DNA of 5,440 bases from Bacteroidales bacterium (GTDB lineage: Bacteria > Bacteroidota > Bacteroidia > Bacteroidales > VadinHA17). Shown piece by piece: positions 1 through 5,440 of this stretch (position 1 is the stretch's first letter; every line of letters begins with the position of its first letter). Both the position numbers and the translations under genes were made by a program. The stretch is taken from positions 1 to 5,440 of the forward strand of contig JABUEV010000190.1 of the NCBI GenBank assembly GCA_013314865.1, in the 5' to 3' direction. Below the pieces are notes generated by a model. It worked only from the letters and a program-made list of their open reading frames with translations, did no database searches and was not told the origin of the DNA.

Positions 1-967
1 TGGCAACAGGATCTATACCTGCGGACCTAACGGCCACCTTTACTGCATCGACGTTAACACACACAAACCTCTATGGAACAAAAATATATGGACAGATTTC
101 GGAGGCGGACAAATCCCGAGATGGGCAATAACACAGTGCCCGCTGGTATATGGAGATCTTCTTATAGTTGCCTCGCAGGCTCCCAAAGCAGGAGTTGTTG
201 CCTATGATAAAATGACAGGCGCTGTAAAATGGACCACCCCTTCGCTTGGCCCTACAGGTTATGTCAGTCCCGCGTTGGTAAAAGTCGGCACAACTAATCA
301 GGTTGTAATGGTGACTGCTGCGGCCGGACGCGGTCCAAGCGCCAGTGGAGGCAAAGTGGTCGGAATAGACCCTCTGACAGGAAAGATCCTTTGGGAATAT
401 ACCAACTGGCAATGCATTATACCAGTACCATCTGCAGTTGACGACGGTGACGGTAAAGTTCTGATAACAGGAGGATACAATGCAGGTTCAGCTATGCTTA
501 AAATTGAACGGAAAACAGATGGCACCTATGAAGCAAAGGAGCTTTTCAAGAATCCGGATTTCGGTTCACACACCCAGCCTCCAATTCTCTATAACAACCA
601 TTTCTATGTTCAGTACTCGACTAATGAAAGAAAAGACGGACTGGTGTGCATGAGCATGGATGGACAGGTTAAATGGAAGACAGGAAGAACTCCATTGTTT
701 GAAAAAGGCGGCATGATTCTGGCAGAAGGACTTCTGCTTGCCACAGACGGAAGATCTGCTCTCTATCTCATTCAACCTGATCCTGCGGGCTTCAAGCCAA
801 TTGCATCTGCCGAACTGCTGAAGGAAGGGACCACAGGAAGCCAGAGCGATGACACAGCTCTAAAGGCAGCAGCCTCTTCCCAAAACTGGGCACCTATTGC
901 ACTGGCCGACGGAAAACTGCTTATAAGAGATCAAAAACGGCTTTTATGCGTAAAAGTAGTAAAATGA
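1..967 (+). CDS. PQQ-like beta-propeller protein, 5'-truncated by window edge
   Basis: The reading frame is open from the left edge (first whole codon at position 2) to a TGA at 965-967, giving 321 visible residues; the start lies outside the window. The protein is built of PQQ-like/BamB-type propeller blades, each ending in a G-x-hydrophobic-W strand: residues 71-77 (MTGAVKW), 126-131 (TGKILW) and 220-225 (DGQVKW). It ends with a closing blade in which NWAPIALADGKLLIRD (residues 295-310) is followed by LCVKV. A QCPL motif (residues 45-48) also occurs in the propeller at 2398-3858 (residues 223-226), which supports paralogy. The family is usually extracytoplasmic, and most members do not bind PQQ despite the name. 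Biochemical role unknown. The 196-bp gap with its own promoter after this gene suggests it belongs to a different transcription unit from the downstream genes, though probably the same functional neighbourhood. Fold assignment is firm; function is not. Confidence -1.
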   Translation, partial: GNRIYTCGPNGHLYCIDVNTHKPLWNKNIWTDFGGGQIPRWAITQCPLVYGDLLIVASQAPKAGVVAYDKMTGAVKWTTPSLGPTGYVSPALVKVGTTNQVVMVTAAAGRGPSASGGKVVGIDPLTGKILWEYTNWQCIIPVPSAVDDGDGKVLITGGYNAGSAMLKIERKTDGTYEAKELFKNPDFGSHTQPPILYNNHFYVQYSTNERKDGLVCMSMDGQVKWKTGRTPLFEKGGMILAEGLLLATDGRSALYLIQPDPAGFKPIASAELLKEGTTGSQSDDTALKAAASSQNWAPIALADGKLLIRDQKRLLCVKVVK

Positions 968-970
968 TCT

Positions 971-986
971 GTTAGATATTTCTAAC
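971..986. repeat. Perfect 6-bp inverted repeat after the first gene: weak terminator or activator site
   Basis: GTTAGA (971-976) and TCTAAC (981-986) are exact reverse complements separated by TATT. The element starts 3 bp after the TGA of the preceding gene and is followed by a T-rich run (TATTATTTTT, 987-996), so it could form a weak, AT-rich intrinsic terminator. Its centre also lies about 115 bp upstream of the -24 box of the putative sigma-54 promoter, the kind of distance at which dimeric enhancer-binding proteins bind palindromes. The sequence alone does not separate these two readings. The stem is short and GC-poor, so terminator strength is doubtful. Confidence 0.35.
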
Positions 987-1093
987 TATTATTTTTGTTC
1001 ATTAAAGATTCTTTTCTAAGCAGACTTCATTTGATCCGGTTTTACAAAAAAGTTGTTAAAAATCATTAAATCTGTATGTTTCATTTAACTGGA

Positions 1094-1109
1094 TGGCATT
1101 TGTTTTGCA
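1094..1109 (+). promoter_or_regulatory. Putative sigma-54 (RpoN) -24/-12 promoter
   Basis: The site reads TGGCAT, five bases, then TTGCA, matching the sigma-54 consensus TGGCAY-N5-TTGCW. The diagnostic GG (1095-1096) and GC (1107-1108) are separated by exactly 10 bp. It lies in the only sizeable intergenic gap, in the correct orientation, and predicts transcription starting near 1120 with a leader of about 44 nt before the ATG at 1164. Sigma-54 promoters need an ATP-driven enhancer-binding activator, so the five-gene operon downstream would be induced by a specific signal rather than expressed constitutively. The -12 half also lies inside a perfect 12-bp palindrome (1102-1113), which is an alternative reason for part of the pattern. 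Confidence 0.6.
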
Positions 1110-1113
1110 AAAC
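1102..1113. repeat. 12-bp perfect palindrome over the -12 element
   Basis: GTTTTGCAAAAC is its own reverse complement and is centred on the GC dinucleotide of the putative -12 box. It may simply be a by-product of T-rich and A-rich flanks around TTGCAA. It could also be a repressor operator that would block promoter access. No second copy is seen elsewhere in the intergenic region. Confidence 0.3.
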
Positions 1114-1163
1114 CGAAAGGTAATTTAACTATATTGCAGGCTCACAATTAAATAAGATAAATT

Positions 1164-2417
1164 ATGTCAGCAAGCACTAAAGTACTACTGATAACTATGA
1201 TTTTGTACCTGCAGAACCAGAGTGCTTTTCCTCAAATGTCAGCAGGCTGGAGAGGTACAGGAAGAACAGGTGTTTACAATGAAACCTCATTAATGAAAGC
1301 CTGGCCAGCAAACGGACCTGCCCTTATCTGGGAATCGAATGAAGCAGGAGCAGGGTTTTCAAGCGCAACAGTTACTTCTGATGCAGTATATATTACCGGG
1401 CGTAAGGGTGATGTGGACGTTCTAACAGCTTTCACCCCCGAAGGAAAGAAGAAATGGGAAACATCATACGGCAAGGCTTCAGACAGCAATTATCCGGATT
1501 CTCGAAGCACTCCTACAGTACAGGGGGGAAGAATCTTTGTCGTCAGTGGTGCAGGTGATATGGTTTGTATCGGAACCGACGGCAAAATAAAATGGTCTGT
1601 AAACTATTTTGAAAAATACAAAGCTCAGGCTCCAAGGTTTGGAATTTCAGAGTCTCCTGTAGTTGTTGACAACAAGGTGATAGGAACACCGGGAGGCAAC
1701 ATTGCCTCAGCAGTTGCTTTTAATGTTGAAAACGGAAATGTGGTATGGACAACTCCTCCTGTCAATGAAGGACCCCAGTATGTTAATCCTCTGGTGATTG
1801 AAAACGGGAGGCAAAAAGTACTTGTGACAGTTACAACCGGACATATACTTGGAATAAATATCTCAGACGGAAAGCTGTTATGGAAATTGAATTATGAAAG
1901 CCTGAATGAGAATCCCGGAGGCAGAAGAAACCATGCAAATACTCCAATTTACCGTGACGGGTTTCTTCTGGTTGCTAACGGATATTCCCAGGTTGCTGTC
2001 AAGCTGAAGGTTAACTGGGACGGCACACCTCCTTCGGTTGTCTGGAAAAACAGTGACCTTACACCGCATGTGGGCGGAGCAGTTCTGCTGGGAAACCTTG
2101 TTTTCAGCTCCACTCACGACACCAATTCTATGGGAAGATGGATTTGTGTTGACTGGAATACAGGCAAAACATTATGGATCAACAGCTGGTATAATAAAGG
2201 TTCGGTTATTTCTGCCGACGGAATGTTATATATTTACGAAGAGAAAACAGGCAATGTCGGACTGGTGAAACCTTCTGCCGAAAAACTGGAGGTTGTCAGT
2301 AAGTTCCAGATTACCAAAGGCGAAGGTCCGTACTGGTCACATCCTGTTATTAATAATGGCGTTCTGTATTTAAGACACGGTGAGGCTTTGATGGCTTATG
2401 ATATCAGGGAAAAATAG
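1164..2417 (+). CDS. Secreted PQQ-like beta-propeller protein (paralog A)
   Basis: 417 residues. The start at 1164 is the first in-frame ATG after the promoter and gives a plausible signal peptide: K6, a hydrophobic run at 7-16, then Q-S-A (19-21), with cleavage probably near residue 21-24. The mature part begins GWRGTGRTGVY (28-38), the W-R-G opening typical of one PQQ-like propeller group. It is followed by blades ending in EGKKKW (93-98), DGKIKW (139-144), NGNVVW (190-195), DGKLLW (235-240) and TGKTLW (333-338), closing with YWSHPVINNGVLYLRHG (390-406) and AYDI. This is a complete propeller of ordinary length. No catalytic motif or PQQ-dehydrogenase signature is visible, so a scaffold, ligand-binding or redox-partner role in the periplasm is inferred only from fold and neighbours. 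It is the first gene of the operon, and its last 20 bp overlap the next gene. The start has only an A/T-rich leader, no clear Shine-Dalgarno. Confidence 0.88.
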   Translation: MSASTKVLLITMILYLQNQSAFPQMSAGWRGTGRTGVYNETSLMKAWPANGPALIWESNEAGAGFSSATVTSDAVYITGRKGDVDVLTAFTPEGKKKWETSYGKASDSNYPDSRSTPTVQGGRIFVVSGAGDMVCIGTDGKIKWSVNYFEKYKAQAPRFGISESPVVVDNKVIGTPGGNIASAVAFNVENGNVVWTTPPVNEGPQYVNPLVIENGRQKVLVTVTTGHILGINISDGKLLWKLNYESLNENPGGRRNHANTPIYRDGFLLVANGYSQVAVKLKVNWDGTPPSVVWKNSDLTPHVGGAVLLGNLVFSSTHDTNSMGRWICVDWNTGKTLWINSWYNKGSVISADGMLYIYEEKTGNVGLVKPSAEKLEVVSKFQITKGEGPYWSHPVINNGVLYLRHGEALMAYDIREK

Positions 2418-3858
2418 TACTTTCTTAACAGCTTTTACAGCATTATGTTTCACCGGCCTCATTGTCTGGTGGTTTGCTGATGACCATTATCCTGCAGATT
2501 TATATCTCAGGGTTCCGGGTATGGATAACAGACCGCCTGCTGTGGAGCGTTCCGAGAATATAATTGTAGGTGAATTTTTCGATACACTGGGGCTGTTTGA
2601 CGAAAGCGTGCCGGGTGAGTGGCCTCGCTTCAGAGGCAACGATTTTGACAATATTTCAAAGGAACCGTTTGATCTTGCAGAGAAATGGGACTCCTCAGGG
2701 CCGCCTGTTGTATGGAAGGTGTCCGTGGGTGAGGGTTATGCGGGAGCCGCAGTTAAAAACAGCAGAGTTTACGTCCTTGACTACAATGAAAGAAGAAAAG
2801 CTGACATGCTGAGATGCTTTTCATTGAAGAGCGGTACAGAACTTTGGAGACGCTGGTATAATGTAGATATGAAAAGAAATCACGGCTATTCCAGAACAAT
2901 TCCTGCTGTAACTGACGATTATTTAGTAACTATAGGTCCGAGATCTCACGTTATGTGTGTTGAACCATTAACCGGAAATCTGCTTTGGACCATAGATATT
3001 GAGAAAGAGTACGGCATTCCCGGTACAGATAAAGGGAAAATAACACCTGACTTTTATTCAGGGCAATGCCCTCTTATTGATGAAGGTGTTGCCGTAATAG
3101 CCACAGGCGGGAAAGCCCTAATGATAGGCGTCAGGTGCTCTGATGGTAAAGTCCTGTGGCAGACACCTAACAGGGATTCAATGAGAATGTCTCACGGATC
3201 AATAATGCCGATGACTATTCACGGGAAAAAGATGTACGTTTACAATGCTGTCGGCGGTGTGGTCGGTGTGTCAGCACAGGGTGAAGATGCAGGCAAACTT
3301 TTGTGGAGGACAAAAGAATGGAGTCCTGCCACTACTGCAGCCTCCCCGCTCTATCTCGGCAATAATGAAATAGCTGTTTTCGGAAGCTATGGGGCCGGAG
3401 GAGCTAAAATAAAAATTGATTTTGATGGTGCCAATTATTCGGCAGTTGTAGTTGAATCTCATAAGGCAATGGAAGGCCTGTCAAGCGACCAGCAGACACC
3501 AATACGTCTGGGTGATTATGTCTGGAGCGTTCTGCCTGAGAATGCAGGCCCGCTTAAGAAACAACTCGTTTGCTACCACAGATCTGATCTGAGAACTCCT
3601 GTCTGGTCAAGCGGAAAGGATATGAGATTTGGAAGAGGTCTGGGCCCCTATATTGTAAAGGGCGACCGGATGCTTCTTCTTGATGATGACGCAAACCTTT
3701 ATGATTTCAGGATCAACGGACCGTCTGCCGAACTCCTTGGTCAGTATAAAATTCTTGACGGTATAGAAGCCTGGGGCCCGATGGCCCTGGCAGGAAATTA
3801 CCTTATTATGAGGGATGCGAGAAATATGTTGTGTCTTAACGTCGGAGTAAACAATTAA
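2398..3858 (+). CDS. Membrane-anchored PQQ-like beta-propeller protein (paralog B)
   Basis: 486 residues, a little longer than the preceding paralog because of its N-terminus. Residues about 8-26 form one hydrophobic segment ending IVWWF, with a lysine before it: a signal anchor or uncleaved signal peptide. C17 does not sit in a lipobox (the three preceding residues are T-A-L). Residues 27-73 are a linker with no recognisable domain. The propeller starts at GEWPRFRGNDFDNIS (73-87), the W-x-R-F-R-G opening of this family, followed by PPVVWKVSVGEGYAGAAV (102-119). Blade ends include SGTELW (145-150), TGNLLW (192-197) and DGKVLW (249-254); the closing blade has EAWGPMALAGNYLIMRD (457-473) and LCLNV. 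The ATG at 2398 lies within the previous gene and is preceded by GGTGAGG (2379-2385), so translation is probably coupled. This start is favoured because it supplies the membrane segment. The next gene begins 2 bp after the stop. No enzymatic residues recognised; function unknown. Confidence 0.88.
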   Translation: MISGKNSTFLTAFTALCFTGLIVWWFADDHYPADLYLRVPGMDNRPPAVERSENIIVGEFFDTLGLFDESVPGEWPRFRGNDFDNISKEPFDLAEKWDSSGPPVVWKVSVGEGYAGAAVKNSRVYVLDYNERRKADMLRCFSLKSGTELWRRWYNVDMKRNHGYSRTIPAVTDDYLVTIGPRSHVMCVEPLTGNLLWTIDIEKEYGIPGTDKGKITPDFYSGQCPLIDEGVAVIATGGKALMIGVRCSDGKVLWQTPNRDSMRMSHGSIMPMTIHGKKMYVYNAVGGVVGVSAQGEDAGKLLWRTKEWSPATTAASPLYLGNNEIAVFGSYGAGGAKIKIDFDGANYSAVVVESHKAMEGLSSDQQTPIRLGDYVWSVLPENAGPLKKQLVCYHRSDLRTPVWSSGKDMRFGRGLGPYIVKGDRMLLLDDDANLYDFRINGPSAELLGQYKILDGIEAWGPMALAGNYLIMRDARNMLCLNVGVNN

Positions 3859-3860
3859 TA

Positions 3861-4775
3861 ATGAATAAGCAGGCAACAGCTCTGATAGCATTGGTGATAA
3901 TTCTGGCTTTCATGGCTTACATCATTACTAATGCCACTAAGAATGAAGAGGATAAAAATGAAACAGGACAGGCTGAAAGAACAGTTTATTCCGACAACTG
4001 GTCAGTTTCTTCAACCCTCCCTGTATCTGACGGCAAACTTTTATCAGTTGCTTCATCAGATGACGGCAATGTGATAATCGGCGGAGATGCTTTCATAAAA
4101 TCACTCCGGCCGGATCTTTCAGAGGAATGGACATTGCAAACTGAAATGAAAATCACATCATTGTCCGTTTATAACGATACGATTTTTGCATCGACACCTG
4201 AAACAATACTTCTTTATTCAAGGACAGGAAATTTAATAAATGAATGGGGCCCATACGAGACAGGTGCTATGATTACTTCAGTGTCTGCAAGTAAAAAGCT
4301 TGTTGCATTTGCAGATGCTGGCAACAAAATTGTTTATGTCCTCAGAAAAAACGGTGAACTCTATTCGATGATCGGTCATTCGGAATCTAAATTCATAATT
4401 CCGAGTCCATATTTTGATATAGCTCTTTATAATGATCAGCTTTTCATAGCGCATACAGGCAACAGGCGTATAGAAACATGGACAGTCGATGGACGAAAAC
4501 TCTCAGAATTTGGCGAACCGGGAACCGCACCGGGAGCATTCTGCGGATGTTGTAATCCGTCGCATTTTGCTGTTGTACCACAGGGATTTATTACAGCAGA
4601 GAAAGGTATAAACAGAATAAAGATTCTCGGACATGAAGGAAATTTCCTTGAATTTGTATCTTCTTCAAATAATTTTACACCGTCAGTGCCGCTGGATGTG
4701 GCATCTGCTGACGGGAAAACAATATATGCTGCAAACAGCATGAATTCTACACTTTACATATTCACCAGGAATTAA
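3861..4775 (+). CDS. Membrane-anchored NHL-like beta-propeller protein with CGCC motif
   Basis: 304 residues. An N-terminal hydrophobic segment (about 6-23) anchors or exports the protein. A charged, flexible stretch (24-45, rich in E, K, N) follows, and then a propeller of short blades. NHL-like features are the alternation of D/G-x-hydrophobic strands with RTGNLINEWG (121-130), NRRIETWTVDGRKLSEFG (201-218) and NRIKILGHEGNFLEF (251-265). The last third contains FCGCCNPSHFAVV (227-239): C228, C230 and C231 are the only cysteines in the protein, and ITAEKGINRIKI follows (244-255). Three clustered cysteines in a propeller loop could bind a metal, ligate part of a cofactor or form a disulfide. 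From memory, similar CGCCNP loops occur in propellers beside iron-sulfur proteins, but this is not checked here. The gene sits between PQQ-like propellers and a Tat-exported ferredoxin, with 2 bp before it and 11 bp after it, so it is co-transcribed. Fold is fairly sure; role is inferred. Confidence 0.82.
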   Translation: MNKQATALIALVIILAFMAYIITNATKNEEDKNETGQAERTVYSDNWSVSSTLPVSDGKLLSVASSDDGNVIIGGDAFIKSLRPDLSEEWTLQTEMKITSLSVYNDTIFASTPETILLYSRTGNLINEWGPYETGAMITSVSASKKLVAFADAGNKIVYVLRKNGELYSMIGHSESKFIIPSPYFDIALYNDQLFIAHTGNRRIETWTVDGRKLSEFGEPGTAPGAFCGCCNPSHFAVVPQGFITAEKGINRIKILGHEGNFLEFVSSSNNFTPSVPLDVASADGKTIYAANSMNSTLYIFTRN

Positions 4776-4786
4776 AAAGAACTATT

Positions 4787-4963
4787 ATGCCTTACTCAAG
4801 AAAAGATTTTGTTTCAAAACTTATAAGGGCAGGGCTTGCCATGATACTTCTTTTCCTTGCATATCTTTTAGGCAGTAAAGCCGTAGCAGGAAAAGAGTGT
4901 TCCGATTGTCCGGGTTATGGTATTTGCCGGGGGAATGATGATTGCAGTACTTTTAAAAAATAG
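4787..4963 (+). CDS. Small exported Cys-rich protein (58 aa), possible Fe-S or metal carrier
   Basis: A short gene running from ATG 4787 to TAG 4963, 11 bp after the previous stop and 7 bp before the next start, so it fills the operon gap exactly. The N-terminus YSRKDFVSKLIRAG (3-16) resembles a Tat motif with R-K in place of R-R, and parallels SRRDFVRK of the next gene. A hydrophobic run (17-29, ILLFLAYLL core) and an A-V-A site (32-34) follow, predicting cleavage after A34 and a mature peptide of only about 24 residues. That peptide has four cysteines, C38, C41, C47 and C53, spaced C-x2-C-x5-C-x5-C, enough for one metal or Fe-S site or two disulfides. No named family is recognised. The tight spacing, export signal and Cys pattern make a chance open frame unlikely. 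Whether the signal is cleaved, and whether it uses Tat or Sec, cannot be settled from sequence. Confidence 0.75.
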   Translation: MPYSRKDFVSKLIRAGLAMILLFLAYLLGSKAVAGKECSDCPGYGICRGNDDCSTFKK

Positions 4964-4970
4964 ACCGCTT

Positions 4971-5440
4971 ATGAAAGAGGAAAAGAATAAATATCAGTCG
5001 AGAAGGGATTTTGTCAGGAAGACCGGGAAGATTCTTGCAATAGCACCGGTGGTTGTACTGCCTGCTGTGCTTTTAAGGAAGGTTTCAGCCTCGGGCTATG
5101 TGTGGCAGATTGATCCTCATAAATGCACGCAGTGCGGCCAGTGCAAGACAAACTGTGTAAAAACACCCTCAGCCGTTAAATGTGTTCATGCTTTTGTGAT
5201 GTGCGGTTATTGCGATTTATGCGGCGGATATTTAAGACAGGGAGTTAAAACCATAAGCACAGGTGCAGAAAACCAGCTATGCCCTACAGGAGCAATAGTA
5301 AGGAGATTTGTTGAAGAGCCTTATTTTGAATATACAATCAATGAGGACCTCTGCGATGGATGTGGAAAATGTGTGAAGGGTTGCGCTGATTTTGGCAACG
5401 GGTCACTCTATCTTCAGATTAATCAGCATCTGTGCGCTAA
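4971..5440 (+). CDS. Tat-exported polyferredoxin (multiple 4Fe-4S), 3'-truncated by window edge
   Basis: Open from ATG 4971 to the right edge (156 whole codons plus two bases); the end lies outside the window. The N-terminus has a clear twin-arginine signal, SRRDFVRK (10-17), a hydrophobic run (21-35) and a possible V-S-A cleavage site (38-40), so the protein should fold with its clusters in the cytoplasm before export. Ferredoxin motifs follow in order: C52-x2-C55-x2-C58-x3-C62; a second group with C71, C78-x2-C81-x2-C84 and, after a spacer, C104-P-T-G-A; then C128-x2-C131-x2-C134-x3-C138; and C155 at the edge, probably opening a further group. Each complete Cx2Cx2Cx3C set normally holds one 4Fe-4S cluster, with Cys-Pro often giving the partner ligand. 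The layout resembles exported NapG/DmsB-like electron carriers in outline, but the second group differs from NapG, so no symbol is given. It probably passes electrons between a membrane donor and a periplasmic partner, perhaps the upstream propellers. Confidence 0.88.
   Translation, partial: MKEEKNKYQSRRDFVRKTGKILAIAPVVVLPAVLLRKVSASGYVWQIDPHKCTQCGQCKTNCVKTPSAVKCVHAFVMCGYCDLCGGYLRQGVKTISTGAENQLCPTGAIVRRFVEEPYFEYTINEDLCDGCGKCVKGCADFGNGSLYLQINQHLCA

Larger units (their letters stand above)
968..1163. other. Intergenic regulatory region upstream of the five-gene operon
   Basis: This 196-bp AT-rich gap is the only non-coding stretch of note in the window; all other junctions are overlaps or gaps of 2-11 bp. 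It holds the palindrome at 971-986, the sigma-54-like promoter at 1094-1109 and the palindrome at 1102-1113. GTTAAA (1055-1060) and TTTAAC (1084-1089) form a loose inverted repeat just upstream of the promoter, which could be incidental in such AT-rich DNA. No small open frame, RNA gene or riboswitch-like conserved stem is evident. The leader from about 1120 to 1163 is A/T-rich with no clear Shine-Dalgarno. Confidence 0.6.

Noticed and set aside
1061..1073. IHF-like site between the palindrome and the promoter
   Set aside because: AATCATTAAATCT departs from the IHF consensus in key positions, and such matches are common in AT-rich DNA.
1104..1137. Bacteroidota-type housekeeping promoter (TTTG ... 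TAnnTTTG)
   Set aside because: TTTG at 1104-1107 and TATATTGC at 1130-1137 match only partly and with a 22-bp spacer. The sigma-54 match is much better. A secondary promoter is not excluded.
2446..2448. Lipoprotein cysteine (C17) in the membrane-anchored propeller
   Set aside because: The residues before the cysteine (T-A-L) do not form a lipobox, and the hydrophobic segment continues past it to IVWWF, as in a membrane anchor.
1..3858. Naming the PQQ-like propellers bamB or quinoprotein dehydrogenase
   Set aside because: They share the fold, but three tandem copies beside a ferredoxin is not the bamB context. No cytochrome domain or recognisable dehydrogenase active-site signature is visible, and PQQ binding cannot be read from these sequences.
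71..4741. Minus-strand open frames across the propeller genes and short alternative + frames (e.g. 2038-2268, 2570-2812)
   Set aside because: They lie wholly within well-supported coding regions in other frames and show no recognisable domain, signal or operon logic.
4971..5440. Calling the ferredoxin napG
   Set aside because: It shares Tat export and several 4Fe-4S groups, but the second Cys group and the neighbouring genes differ from the nap operon, and the C-terminus is missing.

Overview
The window looks like bacterial chromosome, most likely from a member of the Bacteroidota or a similar Gram-negative lineage rich in extracytoplasmic beta-propeller proteins. Support for this is moderate only: base composition is AT-leaning, starts are not preceded by strong Shine-Dalgarno sequences, and nearly every product carries a signal peptide or a membrane anchor. 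Nothing in the sequence fixes the genus, and there are no rRNA, tRNA, transposon or CRISPR signals. All coding is on the + strand.

Layout: positions 1-967 hold the 3' part of a PQQ-like (BamB-type fold) beta-propeller gene. A 196-bp intergenic region follows (968-1163). It contains a 16-bp palindrome just after the stop codon and a near-consensus sigma-54 (-24/-12) promoter at 1094-1109. From 1164 to the right edge runs a tightly packed run of five genes: a secreted PQQ-like propeller (1164-2417), a membrane-anchored PQQ-like propeller overlapping it by 20 bp (2398-3858), a membrane-anchored NHL-like propeller with a CGCC motif (3861-4775), a 58-residue Cys-rich exported protein that is easily overlooked (4787-4963), and a Tat-exported polyferredoxin cut by the window edge (4971-5440).

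How it may work together: three kinds of propeller, a tiny four-cysteine protein and a Tat-exported ferredoxin with at least four Cys groups all point outside the cytoplasm. The most economical reading is a periplasmic or membrane-surface electron-transfer or redox module. In it the ferredoxin would carry electrons, the small Cys protein would be an accessory or second carrier, and the propellers would be scaffolds or substrate/cofactor-binding parts. The sigma-54-type promoter suggests expression on demand through an enhancer-binding regulator. Export, Fe-S ligation and operon structure are read from sequence; the joint function and the electron donor and acceptor are inference. I recognise no named gene, so all gene symbols are left empty.
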